Shown one piece after another: positions 36,678 to 44,820 of a stretch of 57,690 nucleotides of DNA (position 1 is its first letter; each line of letters begins with the position of its first letter). A program made the translations under genes and the position numbers. The notes under the pieces are model-generated. The model did no database searches, had not been told where the DNA came from, and worked only from the letters and a program-made list of their open reading frames with translations. This DNA comes from Paraburkholderia mimosarum LMG 23256 = NBRC 106338 (GTDB lineage Bacteria; Pseudomonadota; Gammaproteobacteria; Burkholderiales; Burkholderiaceae): positions 1-57,690 of the forward strand of contig NZ_BBJJ01000043.1 of NCBI RefSeq assembly GCF_000739815.1, written 5' to 3'.

Positions 36678-37697
36678 TTAAAGCAGGCCTGCCTGACGCA
36701 GCAGCTTGCCCGCCTGGCTGTCGTCGCCTAGCTGCTGGATGGTCAGTGCGGGCGGCTTCAGCTGGTCGAACGGCTTGTTGATGGGATCGCTCGCCACGCC
36801 GGGCCGCAACGGATATTCGAAGCTGATGTGGTCCTGCGCCATGAGCTTCTGCGCGCGCTCGCTCACGAGGTAGGCGAGAAACTTCTGCGCGCCGTCCACG
36901 TTGTGCGCCGACTTCGTCGCTGCCGCGCCCGAGACGTTCACGAGCGCGCCCACGTCGCCATCGCCGAAGTGCGCCACGGCGCTGCGCGTCTTCTGGTCAC
37001 CTAGCTCGGCGTGCAGGCGGGCCCAATAGTAATTGTTGATGATGCCCGTCGCCACGGCGCCGCGATTCACGGCGGCGACCACGCCTTCGTCGTCGTCGAA
37101 AATCTGCGCGTTGGTCTTCAGGCGCTTGAGCCATTCGAGCGTCGCCGCCTCACCCTTCATCGCGAGCACGGCGTCGACGACCGGCAGAAAGTCGGCGTCG
37201 CTCGGGGCGATGCCGACCTTGCCCTTCCATTCCGGCTTCGCGAGATCGAGAAGCGATTGCGGCAACTGCCCCGCTTGCACCTTGGCGGTGTTGTACGCAA
37301 GCACGTTCTCGCGCGCGGTCACGCCCACCCACTGTCCTTGCGGCGAGTTGTAGCGCGCGGGCACGACGGCGAGCGTGGCTTGCTGCACGGGCGAGAGCAG
37401 GCCCTTCTCCTCGAGCAGCATCAGCTCGGGCGAGTTCTCCGTGAAGTAGACGTCGGCGGGCGTCTTCGTGCCTTCGGCGACGAGTTGCGCCGCGAGTGCC
37501 GGGCCTTCGCCGCTGCGGATCTTCACGCCAATGCCCGTCTGTTGCTCGAAGTCCTTCGCGAGCTGGTTCACGACCTGCTCGTGCTGCGCGTTGTAGATCG
37601 TGATTGAGGCGGCGTGGGCGCCGGGCGGCAGCATGACGGCGATGGCGAGCGAGAATGCGGCGGCGCGCAGCGCGGCGCGCTTCGAGGAAAGTTTCAT
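36678..37697 (-). CDS. fbpA: Periplasmic Fe(3+)-binding protein
   Basis: The protein has 339 residues. A signal peptide (cleavage after GAHA) is followed by ITIYNAQHEQVVNQ, the typical FbpA N-terminal motif. The tandem tyrosines in GIINNYYWARL match the iron-ligating pair of FbpA/FutA proteins, supporting ferric iron as ligand. It sits between the DyP peroxidase gene (32-base gap) and the permease gene. Confidence 0.92.
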   Translation of the reverse strand: MKLSSKRAALRAAAFSLAIAVMLPPGAHAASITIYNAQHEQVVNQLAKDFEQQTGIGVKIRSGEGPALAAQLVAEGTKTPADVYFTENSPELMLLEEKGLLSPVQQATLAVVPARYNSPQGQWVGVTARENVLAYNTAKVQAGQLPQSLLDLAKPEWKGKVGIAPSDADFLPVVDAVLAMKGEAATLEWLKRLKTNAQIFDDDEGVVAAVNRGAVATGIINNYYWARLHAELGDQKTRSAVAHFGDGDVGALVNVSGAAATKSAHNVDGAQKFLAYLVSERAQKLMAQDHISFEYPLRPGVASDPINKPFDQLKPPALTIQQLGDDSQAGKLLRQAGLL

Positions 37698-37729
37698 ATT
37701 GATTAGAGATCCGATGTTATCGACCGATA

Positions 37730-39037
37730 TCAAGCGCTGAACAGCTCCGCACCGATGAACGAGCCCGGCTTCGCACCCGGCGGGCACGCGAAGATCGCGC
37801 TGCCCACGTGCGTGGTGAACTGGTTCATCATGTCGAACTTCGCGAGGCGCTCGTTGATCGGAATGAAGCCCGTGCGCGGGTCGCTCTGGTGCGCGACGAA
37901 GATGAGGCCCGCGTCGTATTCGGTTTCCTGGCGCCACGGCGGCCACCGCTCGATATAGAAGTCCGTGCTGTCGTTGTACGAGTACGAGCGGCGCAGGATC
38001 TGCGCGCCGTTGTTCAATGCGCGGTTCGAGAGGCGCACGTGCGAGTTCTCGGGAATCAGCAGATTGCCGTCCTTGTCTTTCGCGTCGAGGTCGACGGTGT
38101 CGAACTCCTTCTTCATGCCGATGGGCGCGCCGCTGTACTTGTGGCGGCCGAACACCTGCTCCTGGAAACCGGGCTCCACCTGGTCCCAGTGCTCCAGCGT
38201 GATGCGGATGCGCCGCACCACCGTATAGGTGCCGCCCTGCATCCACGGCGCGTCGGCAGCGGTGGCCCAAACGAACTGGTTCATCGCTTTCGGATCCGCG
38301 GTCGGCGGATTGTTGGTGCCGTCCTTGAAGCCCATGAGATTGCGCGGCGTCTGCGCGCGCGGGCCCGAGAGAAAGCCCGCCTGGCCCCAACGCATCGTCA
38401 GGATTCCATAGCCTTGACGCGCGAGCTGGCGCACCGCGTGGAAGGCAACTTGCGCGTCGTTAGCGCAGGCCTGGACGAAGAGATCGCCGCCGGTTTTCTG
38501 CGCGATCAGCTGGTCGCCGTTGAAGCGCGGCAGATCGACGAGCGCGGCAGGGCGCTTGTGCGCGAGACCGTAGCGGTCCTTGTCCTGCGAGGTGAAGAGG
38601 CCGGGGCCGAAGCCGAACGTCACCGTGAGGCCGGCCGGGCCGAGGCCCAGCGCGTCGCCGGAGTCGGGCGCGGGATGATCTTCGCCCGTACCGTCGAGCG
38701 ATGCCGCGGGCTGCGCCTGGCTCATGCGCGCGGCGGATTGCGTCCACTTGCGCAGCAGGTTGATGACGTCGTCGCGCGAGGTCGTCGTGAGGTCGAAGGC
38801 CGCGACATAGGTGTGCGCCTGCTGCGGCGTCACGATGCCGCCCTGGTGCTCGCCGTAGAACGGCTCGACGGCGAGCATCGGGTCGGCGGGCATGGCGGGC
38901 TGCTTCGCCTCGGCGGCCTGGGCGAGGCCGCTCGTGGCCGCGCCTGCGCCGAGGCTCGCCCCGAGTGCTGCGCCAGCTTTCAGGAAGCCGCGCCGCGCGG
39001 GGCGCGACGGGTTGTCGAGGGTATCGTCGGAGGACAT
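37730..39037 (-). CDS. Tat-exported DyP-type peroxidase (EfeB-like deferrochelatase)
   Basis: The protein has 435 residues. A twin-arginine signal (RRGFLKAGAALGASLGAGAA) directs folded export to the periplasm. The ferredoxin-like DyP fold shows the distal motif GFKDGTNN (catalytic Asp), the segment SHVRLSNRALNNG and the conserved RRSYSYND. EfeB enzymes bind haem and are reported to act as peroxidases or to release iron from porphyrin. Here it is joined not to EfeU/EfeO but to an FbpABC transporter, with its start 3 bases before the end of the upstream beta-propeller gene region. Confidence 0.9.
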   Translation of the reverse strand: MSSDDTLDNPSRPARRGFLKAGAALGASLGAGAATSGLAQAAEAKQPAMPADPMLAVEPFYGEHQGGIVTPQQAHTYVAAFDLTTTSRDDVINLLRKWTQSAARMSQAQPAASLDGTGEDHPAPDSGDALGLGPAGLTVTFGFGPGLFTSQDKDRYGLAHKRPAALVDLPRFNGDQLIAQKTGGDLFVQACANDAQVAFHAVRQLARQGYGILTMRWGQAGFLSGPRAQTPRNLMGFKDGTNNPPTADPKAMNQFVWATAADAPWMQGGTYTVVRRIRITLEHWDQVEPGFQEQVFGRHKYSGAPIGMKKEFDTVDLDAKDKDGNLLIPENSHVRLSNRALNNGAQILRRSYSYNDSTDFYIERWPPWRQETEYDAGLIFVAHQSDPRTGFIPINERLAKFDMMNQFTTHVGSAIFACPPGAKPGSFIGAELFSA

Positions 39038-39039
39038 GT

Positions 39040-40200
39040 TTATTGAGCCAGCACGAGAGTGTTCACGTCGTCTTCCACGTAGTAGAAGCCGTCGCCTGAC
39101 GGGGTCAGCGCGATGCCGAACAGGTCGCCGTTGCCCGGCGGGCTTTGCGCCTTGTCGGTATCGAGCCAGCGCGCGTAAAGCTGTTTGGCCGCCACGGGGT
39201 CGATCTCGACGACCTGGCCGTTCAGCGCGTTCGTCACTAAAAGGTGACCCTGGGGCGTGGCGATCATGGCGAGCGGGCGGTGCAGCAGGCCGTCGGCGGT
39301 GAGCTGGCGGCCCACACCTGCACTCGTGTCGCGCGTGAGCGGATCTTCGATCACGTTGATGCGGTTGCCGATCGCGTCGGACACGTAGAGCAGCTTGTTG
39401 TCCGTCGAAAGCGCGAGGCCGGTGGGGCCGACGAGGAATACGCCCTTGTCTGCCTGCGCGCCAAAGCCGCTCGCCACCACGGTTTCTCTCTTTACGACCG
39501 GCGCCTGGCCGCCCGGGATGTCGAGATCGAGGCGCAGCACCGTCGCCTGCTTGAACACAGGCGGGTTGCCATCCGCGCCGCTCACGCCGAAGCCGGCATT
39601 GCTCACGAACAGCGTGGCATGGTCGCCGTTGTCCAGCACGGCCATGTTGCCCCATGGATCGTTGATATTCGGACTGCTGATGGTCTTCGCAATCCTGCCG
39701 TTGCTGTCGAGCACGATCAGGCAGCCGGCGCCCTTGGTGCTGGTCGTGCCGTCGTTGCTCGGCGTGCTGCCTACGATGATCCAGCCCGACTTGAGCATCG
39801 TCATCGCAGTCGAGAGACCCACGCCGCCGGGGCATTTCTTGAGATCGCGTGGGATGGTCGCGAACAGCGTCATCTGCTTCGTGTCCGGGCGATAGTCGAC
39901 GATCGTGCTGCCGGTGCCCTGGAGGTTCGACGCGTTGTTGAAGTTGTCCACCAGCACGTCGCCTTGCTTCACTGTGCCGGACGAGACCGGCGCCACGACG
40001 ATCGCATACGGGTTCTGGTCGCCGTTGTCGGGTACGGTGTTGATGAGCGTGGTGTGGTGCTTGACGGTCTCGAGCAGGCCCTGCGGGTCAGCGTGGGCCG
40101 CGAGCGGCGCGCCGGCGAGCGCGGCTGCGGCGGCAAGCGCGAGTGCGGACCGGACGGCGTGGACCGTGCATCGCAGGAGCGTGCGCGTAGCATGTTTCAT
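39040..40200 (-). CDS. Periplasmic NHL/beta-propeller-like protein of unknown function
   Basis: This 386-residue protein has a Sec signal peptide (cleavage after AAHA). The mature part has repeated propeller-like blades (TGLALSTDNKLLYVSDAIGNRINV, MIATPQGHLLVTNALNGQVVEID) in the manner of NHL or SMP-30-like lactonases. GGAG precedes the ATG. It lies between the OprB porin and the DyP peroxidase. It may bind or process a ligand that brings iron, or act as a scaffold; no reaction can be assigned. Confidence 0.75.
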   Translation of the reverse strand: MKHATRTLLRCTVHAVRSALALAAAAALAGAPLAAHADPQGLLETVKHHTTLINTVPDNGDQNPYAIVVAPVSSGTVKQGDVLVDNFNNASNLQGTGSTIVDYRPDTKQMTLFATIPRDLKKCPGGVGLSTAMTMLKSGWIIVGSTPSNDGTTSTKGAGCLIVLDSNGRIAKTISSPNINDPWGNMAVLDNGDHATLFVSNAGFGVSGADGNPPVFKQATVLRLDLDIPGGQAPVVKRETVVASGFGAQADKGVFLVGPTGLALSTDNKLLYVSDAIGNRINVIEDPLTRDTSAGVGRQLTADGLLHRPLAMIATPQGHLLVTNALNGQVVEIDPVAAKQLYARWLDTDKAQSPPGNGDLFGIALTPSGDGFYYVEDDVNTLVLAQ

Positions 40201-40214
40201 TCTGGATCTCCGTG

Positions 40215-40255
40215 CCTCGCGAATCCGGCGCGCCGGCCGGCGGAAATACGCGAGG
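40215..40255 (-). promoter_or_regulatory. Large stem-loop between porin and propeller genes
   Basis: Outer arms CCTCGCG/CGCGAGG enclose a very GC-rich inner palindromic core. There is no T-run. It sits in the 92-base gap after the porin gene and could be an mRNA stabiliser or attenuator that gives more porin than the downstream proteins. Confidence 0.45.
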
Positions 40256-40292
40256 ACTTGGGGTGGATATGGACCGGTAGCGCTTGCCCGGG

Positions 40293-41807
40293 TTAAAACG
40301 TGATGTTGGTCCGCACGCCGATCACGAACGTGTTGCGCAGCGGCGCCGTCGGGTCTTGCGGGTTCTGGCCTGCGCCCGCGTTGAACGTGTACTGCGCGTC
40401 GGCCTGGAGAATCCACCACGGCGTGACCTGGTACTGATAGGTGGCTTCGAGTGCCGTTTCCTGCGTGCGCACGCCGTATGGGCCACCGCTAAAGAATCGC
40501 TGATCGAGGTCGAGGTTGTGCACGTTGTTGCCAACCTTGATGTACGTGGCGGCAAGGCCCACGCTGTCGTTGTCGCGGCCCTTGAACGGCGCCTTCATGA
40601 CGATGCCGAGGTTGGCCGCGAGGCTCACCAGATTGCGGTCGCCGGGCGCGCCCATCACGCGCGCGAACACGCCGATGCTGCGCGGTTCGTCCGGATCGGG
40701 ACGCCAGATCATCTGGTCGGCCACCGCGTAGACGCTGTAATTGCCGCGATGGGTCGCCGCAATGCCGGTCGAGGCCGGATTCGCGAGCGAAAGGCCGGTG
40801 TTGTCGTGGCGCTGGTCGTCGAACGGGTTGTTGTTGTACCAGAAGCCAATCTTGTAGGTGCCCGGCAGGCCGCGACCGTCGGCGCTCACGAGCTCGCCTT
40901 CGGACGGCTGGTTGATGGCGTACTGCAGCTCGCCAATCCACAACGTGCCGTTGCGAAGATTGAGGTTCGTACCACTAAGGTTATTCGGGTCGTTGCCGAG
41001 CGGGTCGCCAGCGAACACGCCCGCGAGCGCGGTGAGCGATGGCGTGATCTGCCCGCGCACGCGCACGCCGAGACCCGCGAGCGGATAGGCCGGCCCGCCC
41101 GAGGGCATGTCGTACGAAGGCAGCGCGGGCCAGCCGAACATCGTGTTGATGAAGAGCGCCGCATACTGGCTCGTGATGAATTCCTGGTCGAGACTCTGCT
41201 GACCGATCTTCACGTCAAGGCGCTTGTCGAGGAACGATTGCTGGTACCACAGCTCCCAGAGGCGCGTGGTGGGCGTGGCTTCGATGCCGCTCGCCGTGTT
41301 CAGCGTGCCGAGGTTCGACGTGCTCAGGTTGGTGCCGTGAATCTGCAGGCCGCTCACGTTGAAGAGACCTCCCGGAATGCCGAGCGCCTTGCTCGTATCG
41401 ACCTGCACGGTCGCGGTCGTGAGGCCGTCATATGCGCCGCCAGTCTTGAGGCCGCCGCGCAGGTTGGCGAGGTATTCGCTCGTCTCCGTGAGCTGAAAGG
41501 TCACGCCGTATTTGCCGAGCCACGGCCGCAGTCCGCCCATGTCGCCGAGCATGGTCTGGCGAGTCCAGAAGCCGGTCCAGAAGTTCGACGGCTGCGCCTG
41601 GATGGCGAGATCGGCCTCGGGCGCTTCAGGGGCGGCGTCGGGATTCGCAGTGCTTTGCGCATGCGCCGCACCGCAGGCGAATGTCGCGCTGGCGGCGAGC
41701 GCCGCGATGGCGTGCAACGCCGGCGCACGCCGCGGCGCCGGACGGCGGCGCGCCGCACTGCGCGAGCAGGCCGGCGAAGTGACCTGGACGGATCGGCTCA
41801 ATTTCAT
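40293..41807 (-). CDS. OprB-family carbohydrate-selective porin
   Basis: The protein has 504 residues. A long basic N-terminus with signal peptide ends near GAAHAQS. The mature part has the OprB opening (FWTRQTMLGDMGGLRPWLGKYG), many amphipathic beta strands and a C-terminal phenylalanine (NITF) as required for outer-membrane insertion. OprB porins normally pass sugars. Its place at the head of an iron operon suggests uptake of an iron-carrying organic ligand. Fur-box-like DNA lies ~130 bases upstream. Confidence 0.9.
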   Translation of the reverse strand: MKLSRSVQVTSPACSRSAARRRPAPRRAPALHAIAALAASATFACGAAHAQSTANPDAAPEAPEADLAIQAQPSNFWTGFWTRQTMLGDMGGLRPWLGKYGVTFQLTETSEYLANLRGGLKTGGAYDGLTTATVQVDTSKALGIPGGLFNVSGLQIHGTNLSTSNLGTLNTASGIEATPTTRLWELWYQQSFLDKRLDVKIGQQSLDQEFITSQYAALFINTMFGWPALPSYDMPSGGPAYPLAGLGVRVRGQITPSLTALAGVFAGDPLGNDPNNLSGTNLNLRNGTLWIGELQYAINQPSEGELVSADGRGLPGTYKIGFWYNNNPFDDQRHDNTGLSLANPASTGIAATHRGNYSVYAVADQMIWRPDPDEPRSIGVFARVMGAPGDRNLVSLAANLGIVMKAPFKGRDNDSVGLAATYIKVGNNVHNLDLDQRFFSGGPYGVRTQETALEATYQYQVTPWWILQADAQYTFNAGAGQNPQDPTAPLRNTFVIGVRTNITF

Positions 41808-42112
41808 CGGATTCCTTACTTATTGAAATGAATGCTAGATCGGTCGCGCTGGCGTTTGTTATTCGCGAATCGCTGAATACCCGAGATCCCAGACGGCGCC
41901 ATCGTACTGATAGAAAATGCGATCGTCAACAAAAACGAGAATGATTCGCAATCGCCTTACGTGGTGCGGCGATATTCTTTCATATCGCTTTCTTTGCTGA
42001 GGTTTGCCATTACAGATAGTCAGTCCCACCGAATCGATCAGATGGCCGGACTCGCTTATCATCAAAGGCGGGAGCGTATGCACATCAATCATTTCGTCAA
42101 CAAGAAGAGCCC
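41808..42112. other. Intergenic control region of the iron operon and NAT gene
   Basis: This is a 305-base gap between divergent genes, less GC-rich than its surroundings. It holds the Fur-like box at 41937-41955. A 77-codon minus-strand open frame (41859-42092) has no family resemblance or ribosome site and is not called. Confidence 0.6.
41937..41955 (-). promoter_or_regulatory. Candidate Fur box
   Basis: GAGAATGATTCGCAATCGC matches 12 of 19 positions of the classic consensus GATAATGATAATCATTATC. On the minus strand it reads TGCGAATCATTCTC, a form common in beta-proteobacterial iron promoters. It lies ~130 bases upstream of the porin start and would repress the operon in iron-rich cells. 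Confidence 0.6.
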
Positions 42113-42979
42113 ATGACCGACCTCACGACTCGCCAGGAACTCGATCTGGACGCGTACTTCGCCCGCATCGGTTATGACGGTCCGCGCGCCGCGACACTCG
42201 CCGTGCTGCGCGAACTGCACCGGTTGCACCCGCTCGCCATTCCTTTCGAGAATCTCGATCCGCTGGCGGGGCGGCGCGTGTCGATCAAGCTCCCGGACAT
42301 CGTCGCGAAGCTCGTGACGCGGCGTCGCGGCGGCTACTGCTTCGAGCACAACACGTTGCTTGCGCACGCGCTCATGCAATTGGGCTTTACGGTGACACCG
42401 CTCGCCGCACGTGTGCTGTACGGACGTGAACCGCAAGCGCGTACGCCGCGCACGCATATGCTGCTGCGCGTGGAGGCGCAAGGCGACGCGTGGCTCGTCG
42501 ACGTGGGCTTCGGCGCCGCGACGCTGCGCGCACCGCTTTCGTTCTCGACCGACGCGCCACAGCCAACGCCGCATGAACCGGCGCGGCTCGTGACGTTGTC
42601 GGCGAACGAGCGCAAGTTGCAGTTGCACGATGGCGACGAATGGATCGACCTTTACCGCTTCGAATTGACGCCTGCCGAGTGGGTCGATTACGAAATGGCG
42701 AACTGGTACACGTCCGCTTCGCCCGATTCGTTCTTCACGTTCAGCGTGATCGCGTGTATTGCGCGCGAAGGCGGTCGGGTGATCCTGTTCAACGAGCGCT
42801 TTACCGAGCGCGACGCCCAGGGCCGCGTAAGCGAGGAACGTACGATCGCCAATGGCGAGGAACTCGCGCAATGCTTGCGTGAGCGCTTCGGCATCGACTG
42901 CGCGCGTGGCGATGCGGCGCAGCGCCTGGACGCCGACGCGCTCTTCGCACGCATGTCGACGCATATGGAGAAGCGATAA
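42113..42979 (+). CDS. Arylamine N-acetyltransferase
   Basis: The protein has 288 residues. The Cys-His-Asp catalytic triad is complete: C76 in RGGYCFEHN, H115 in RTHMLL and D130 in LVDVGFG. The N-terminal IPFENLDPL motif is also present. It transfers acetyl from acetyl-CoA to aromatic amines and hydrazines. It is followed 69 bases later by an ICMT-like methyltransferase gene on the same strand. Confidence 0.93.
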   Translation: MTDLTTRQELDLDAYFARIGYDGPRAATLAVLRELHRLHPLAIPFENLDPLAGRRVSIKLPDIVAKLVTRRRGGYCFEHNTLLAHALMQLGFTVTPLAARVLYGREPQARTPRTHMLLRVEAQGDAWLVDVGFGAATLRAPLSFSTDAPQPTPHEPARLVTLSANERKLQLHDGDEWIDLYRFELTPAEWVDYEMANWYTSASPDSFFTFSVIACIAREGGRVILFNERFTERDAQGRVSEERTIANGEELAQCLRERFGIDCARGDAAQRLDADALFARMSTHMEKR

Positions 42980-43048
42980 GCGCGAGCGAGCGCAAGCAGT
43001 CGCGCACCGTGCGAAGCGCACACTGCGCCGCCGCGCAAGGAGGGCATC

Positions 43049-43753
43049 ATGACTGAGCCGCAGATGACCAAACCGCTGATGACGAAGCTGATCGTGAAAA
43101 TCGTGATCTGGTTCGGGCTGATGGGCGTGTTGCTCTTCGGTTCCGCGGGCACGATCGCGTGGACGGCGGCTTGGCTCTGGCTGCTCGAGTGGGCCGCTTG
43201 CGGCGTGTGGATCGGCTTGTGGCTCGCGCGCGAGGATCCCGGCTTGCTGGCCGAGCGCCTCGCGCCGCTTGCGCAACGCGAGCAGCAGGCGTGGGACCGC
43301 GTGTTCATGCTGTGCGTGTCCGTGGGGTTTTGCGCGTGGCTTTGCCTGATGGGCATCGACGCCGTGCGCATGAGCTGGTCGCGCGTGCCGCTGTGGCTAA
43401 GCGTGCTGGGCGCCGTCGCCATCTTCGTCGATATCTATGCGACGCGTGCGGTCTTCGCGGCGAACCGCTATGCGGCGCCGGTCGTAAAGATCCAGCGCGA
43501 GCGCGGACATACGGTCAGCGACAGCGGCCCATATGGCTACGTGCGCCATCCGATGTATGGCTTCGCGCTGCTCTTTCTCGTTGGCACGCCGCTCATGCTC
43601 GGATCGTGGTGGGGGCTCGCGTGCGTGCCGTTCATGGTCGTGGGCCTCGGCTATCGCGCCGTGCGCGAGGAAGAGACGCTCGCGGAGAACCTGCCCGGAT
43701 ACCGCGCGTATCTGGACCGCGTGCGTTACCGCTTCGTGCCGGGCGTGTGGTAG
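43049..43753 (+). CDS. Isoprenylcysteine carboxyl methyltransferase-like membrane protein
   Basis: This 234-residue integral membrane protein has about five helices. Its C-terminal half carries the ICMT/PEMT signature SGPYGYVRHPMYGF for S-adenosylmethionine binding, then REEETLAENLPGYRAYLDRVRYRFVPGVW. AAGGAGGGC precedes the ATG. Bacterial members are mostly uncharacterised methyltransferases of lipid-like substrates. It is convergent with the next gene, 7 bases apart. Confidence 0.87.
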   Translation: MTEPQMTKPLMTKLIVKIVIWFGLMGVLLFGSAGTIAWTAAWLWLLEWAACGVWIGLWLAREDPGLLAERLAPLAQREQQAWDRVFMLCVSVGFCAWLCLMGIDAVRMSWSRVPLWLSVLGAVAIFVDIYATRAVFAANRYAAPVVKIQRERGHTVSDSGPYGYVRHPMYGFALLFLVGTPLMLGSWWGLACVPFMVVGLGYRAVREEETLAENLPGYRAYLDRVRYRFVPGVW

Positions 43754-43760
43754 TGCGCAG

Positions 43761-44540
43761 CTATGGCGTGGCCGGTGCGGCCAGGGCGTCGGCGTAACGG
43801 CGATAAAGCCAGGCGAGCGCCGTGGTGGTGAGCAGCGCGAACACGATATTGCCGATGCTCTGGCCGATCGCGAGCGCCGTGAGCCAGCCGGGCTTCTGCA
43901 CGATCGCAGGGGAAACGCCTGCGAGGCCCATGACGATCAATACGAGCAGGCCGCACACGGCAACCGGCAGCGCGGCGACGAATATCACGCCAAAGAGGCT
44001 CCAGAAGTGACCGCGGCTATCGCGCCAGGCGGCGCCGAAGGCAATCGGGCTGCCGATCGCGAGTGCCGGAAAAAGCAGCGAAAGGCGCACGGCCACGAAC
44101 ACCCAGGCCGCGATGACCACGAGCATGAGAAACGCCGCGCCGCCCTGGTATTGAGGCCGCAGCACGAACCAGAGCGTGAGCGCGAACCCGATGAGCGCGA
44201 CCGCCAGAATGAGGCCGACCGCGAATATGCGCAGGAACGGCCTCGCTCGCGCCGGCATGAGCGGCGTGGTGCGCTCGCCCAGCAGCACGAAGCGCGAGAT
44301 CTTGAGCGTGAACCAGAGGTAGATCAGTGAATTCAGAAGCGAAGCGAGATTGCCGAGCGCGATGAGCGCGCCCGAGGGAGCCACGCCCTCGGCCGGCACG
44401 GGCCGCCCGGCGAGCCCGAACCAGCCGAGCACCGCGTAGGCGATGAAGGTGCCCACGACGAGCAGCGGCATTTGCACGGCGGCCTGCCAGGCGCTCGCCC
44501 ACGCGCGCTTGACGCATTCCATGAAGGTCATCTGTTGCAT
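43761..44540 (-). CDS. Multi-pass membrane protein of unknown function
   Basis: The protein has 259 residues and six predicted helices, beginning MQQMTFMECVKRAWASAWQA, an amphipathic start. No catalytic motif is visible. The layout resembles YciC/DUF-type inner-membrane proteins of Burkholderia, without a known role. It is 88 bases downstream of the DUF2474 gene on the same strand, so read-through from the cytochrome bd operon is possible. Confidence 0.7.
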   Translation of the reverse strand: MQQMTFMECVKRAWASAWQAAVQMPLLVVGTFIAYAVLGWFGLAGRPVPAEGVAPSGALIALGNLASLLNSLIYLWFTLKISRFVLLGERTTPLMPARARPFLRIFAVGLILAVALIGFALTLWFVLRPQYQGGAAFLMLVVIAAWVFVAVRLSLLFPALAIGSPIAFGAAWRDSRGHFWSLFGVIFVAALPVAVCGLLVLIVMGLAGVSPAIVQKPGWLTALAIGQSIGNIVFALLTTTALAWLYRRYADALAAPATP

Positions 44541-44628
44541 GGACTTTTGACACGGATAACAGAGAGCCTACAGTCTAACGCGGCACGCCGGAAACGAAGG
44601 TGCGCCTGCCGCCAGGTTCCGTTCGCTT

Positions 44629-44820
44629 TTACGCCTGGTTGACGGCGAACAGCGTGAGGTTCATGAAGACCTTGAACGCGAAGCCGAGCGAGACGGCCGC
44701 GCCGGCGCCCGCACACCAGAGAAGTACGAACCAGAGCCAGCCAGGGAAGGCTCGGCTGGAGCGACTCGAGCGGCGAAGGCGCCCGCGCTTCGCATTAGTG
44801 GTAGTGATGGGTGTCGCCAT
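44629..44820 (-). CDS. DUF2474-family small membrane protein of the CIO operon
   Basis: This 63-residue peptide has a basic N-terminus (about 25 residues) and one transmembrane helix (WLWFVLLWCAGAGAAVSLGF) followed by a short LMN-type tail (VFMNLTLFAV). Small single-helix peptides of this kind (CydX-like) assemble with cytochrome bd oxidases. It overlaps the end of the CydB region by 26 bases, the usual place for DUF2474 next to CIO-type oxidases. Confidence 0.8.
   Translation of the reverse strand: MATPITTTNAKRGRLRRSSRSSRAFPGWLWFVLLWCAGAGAAVSLGFAFKVFMNLTLFAVNQA

Noticed and set aside
41859..42092. 77-codon minus-strand open frame upstream of the porin
   Set aside because: No similarity recognised, no ribosome site, and it covers the Fur-like box.
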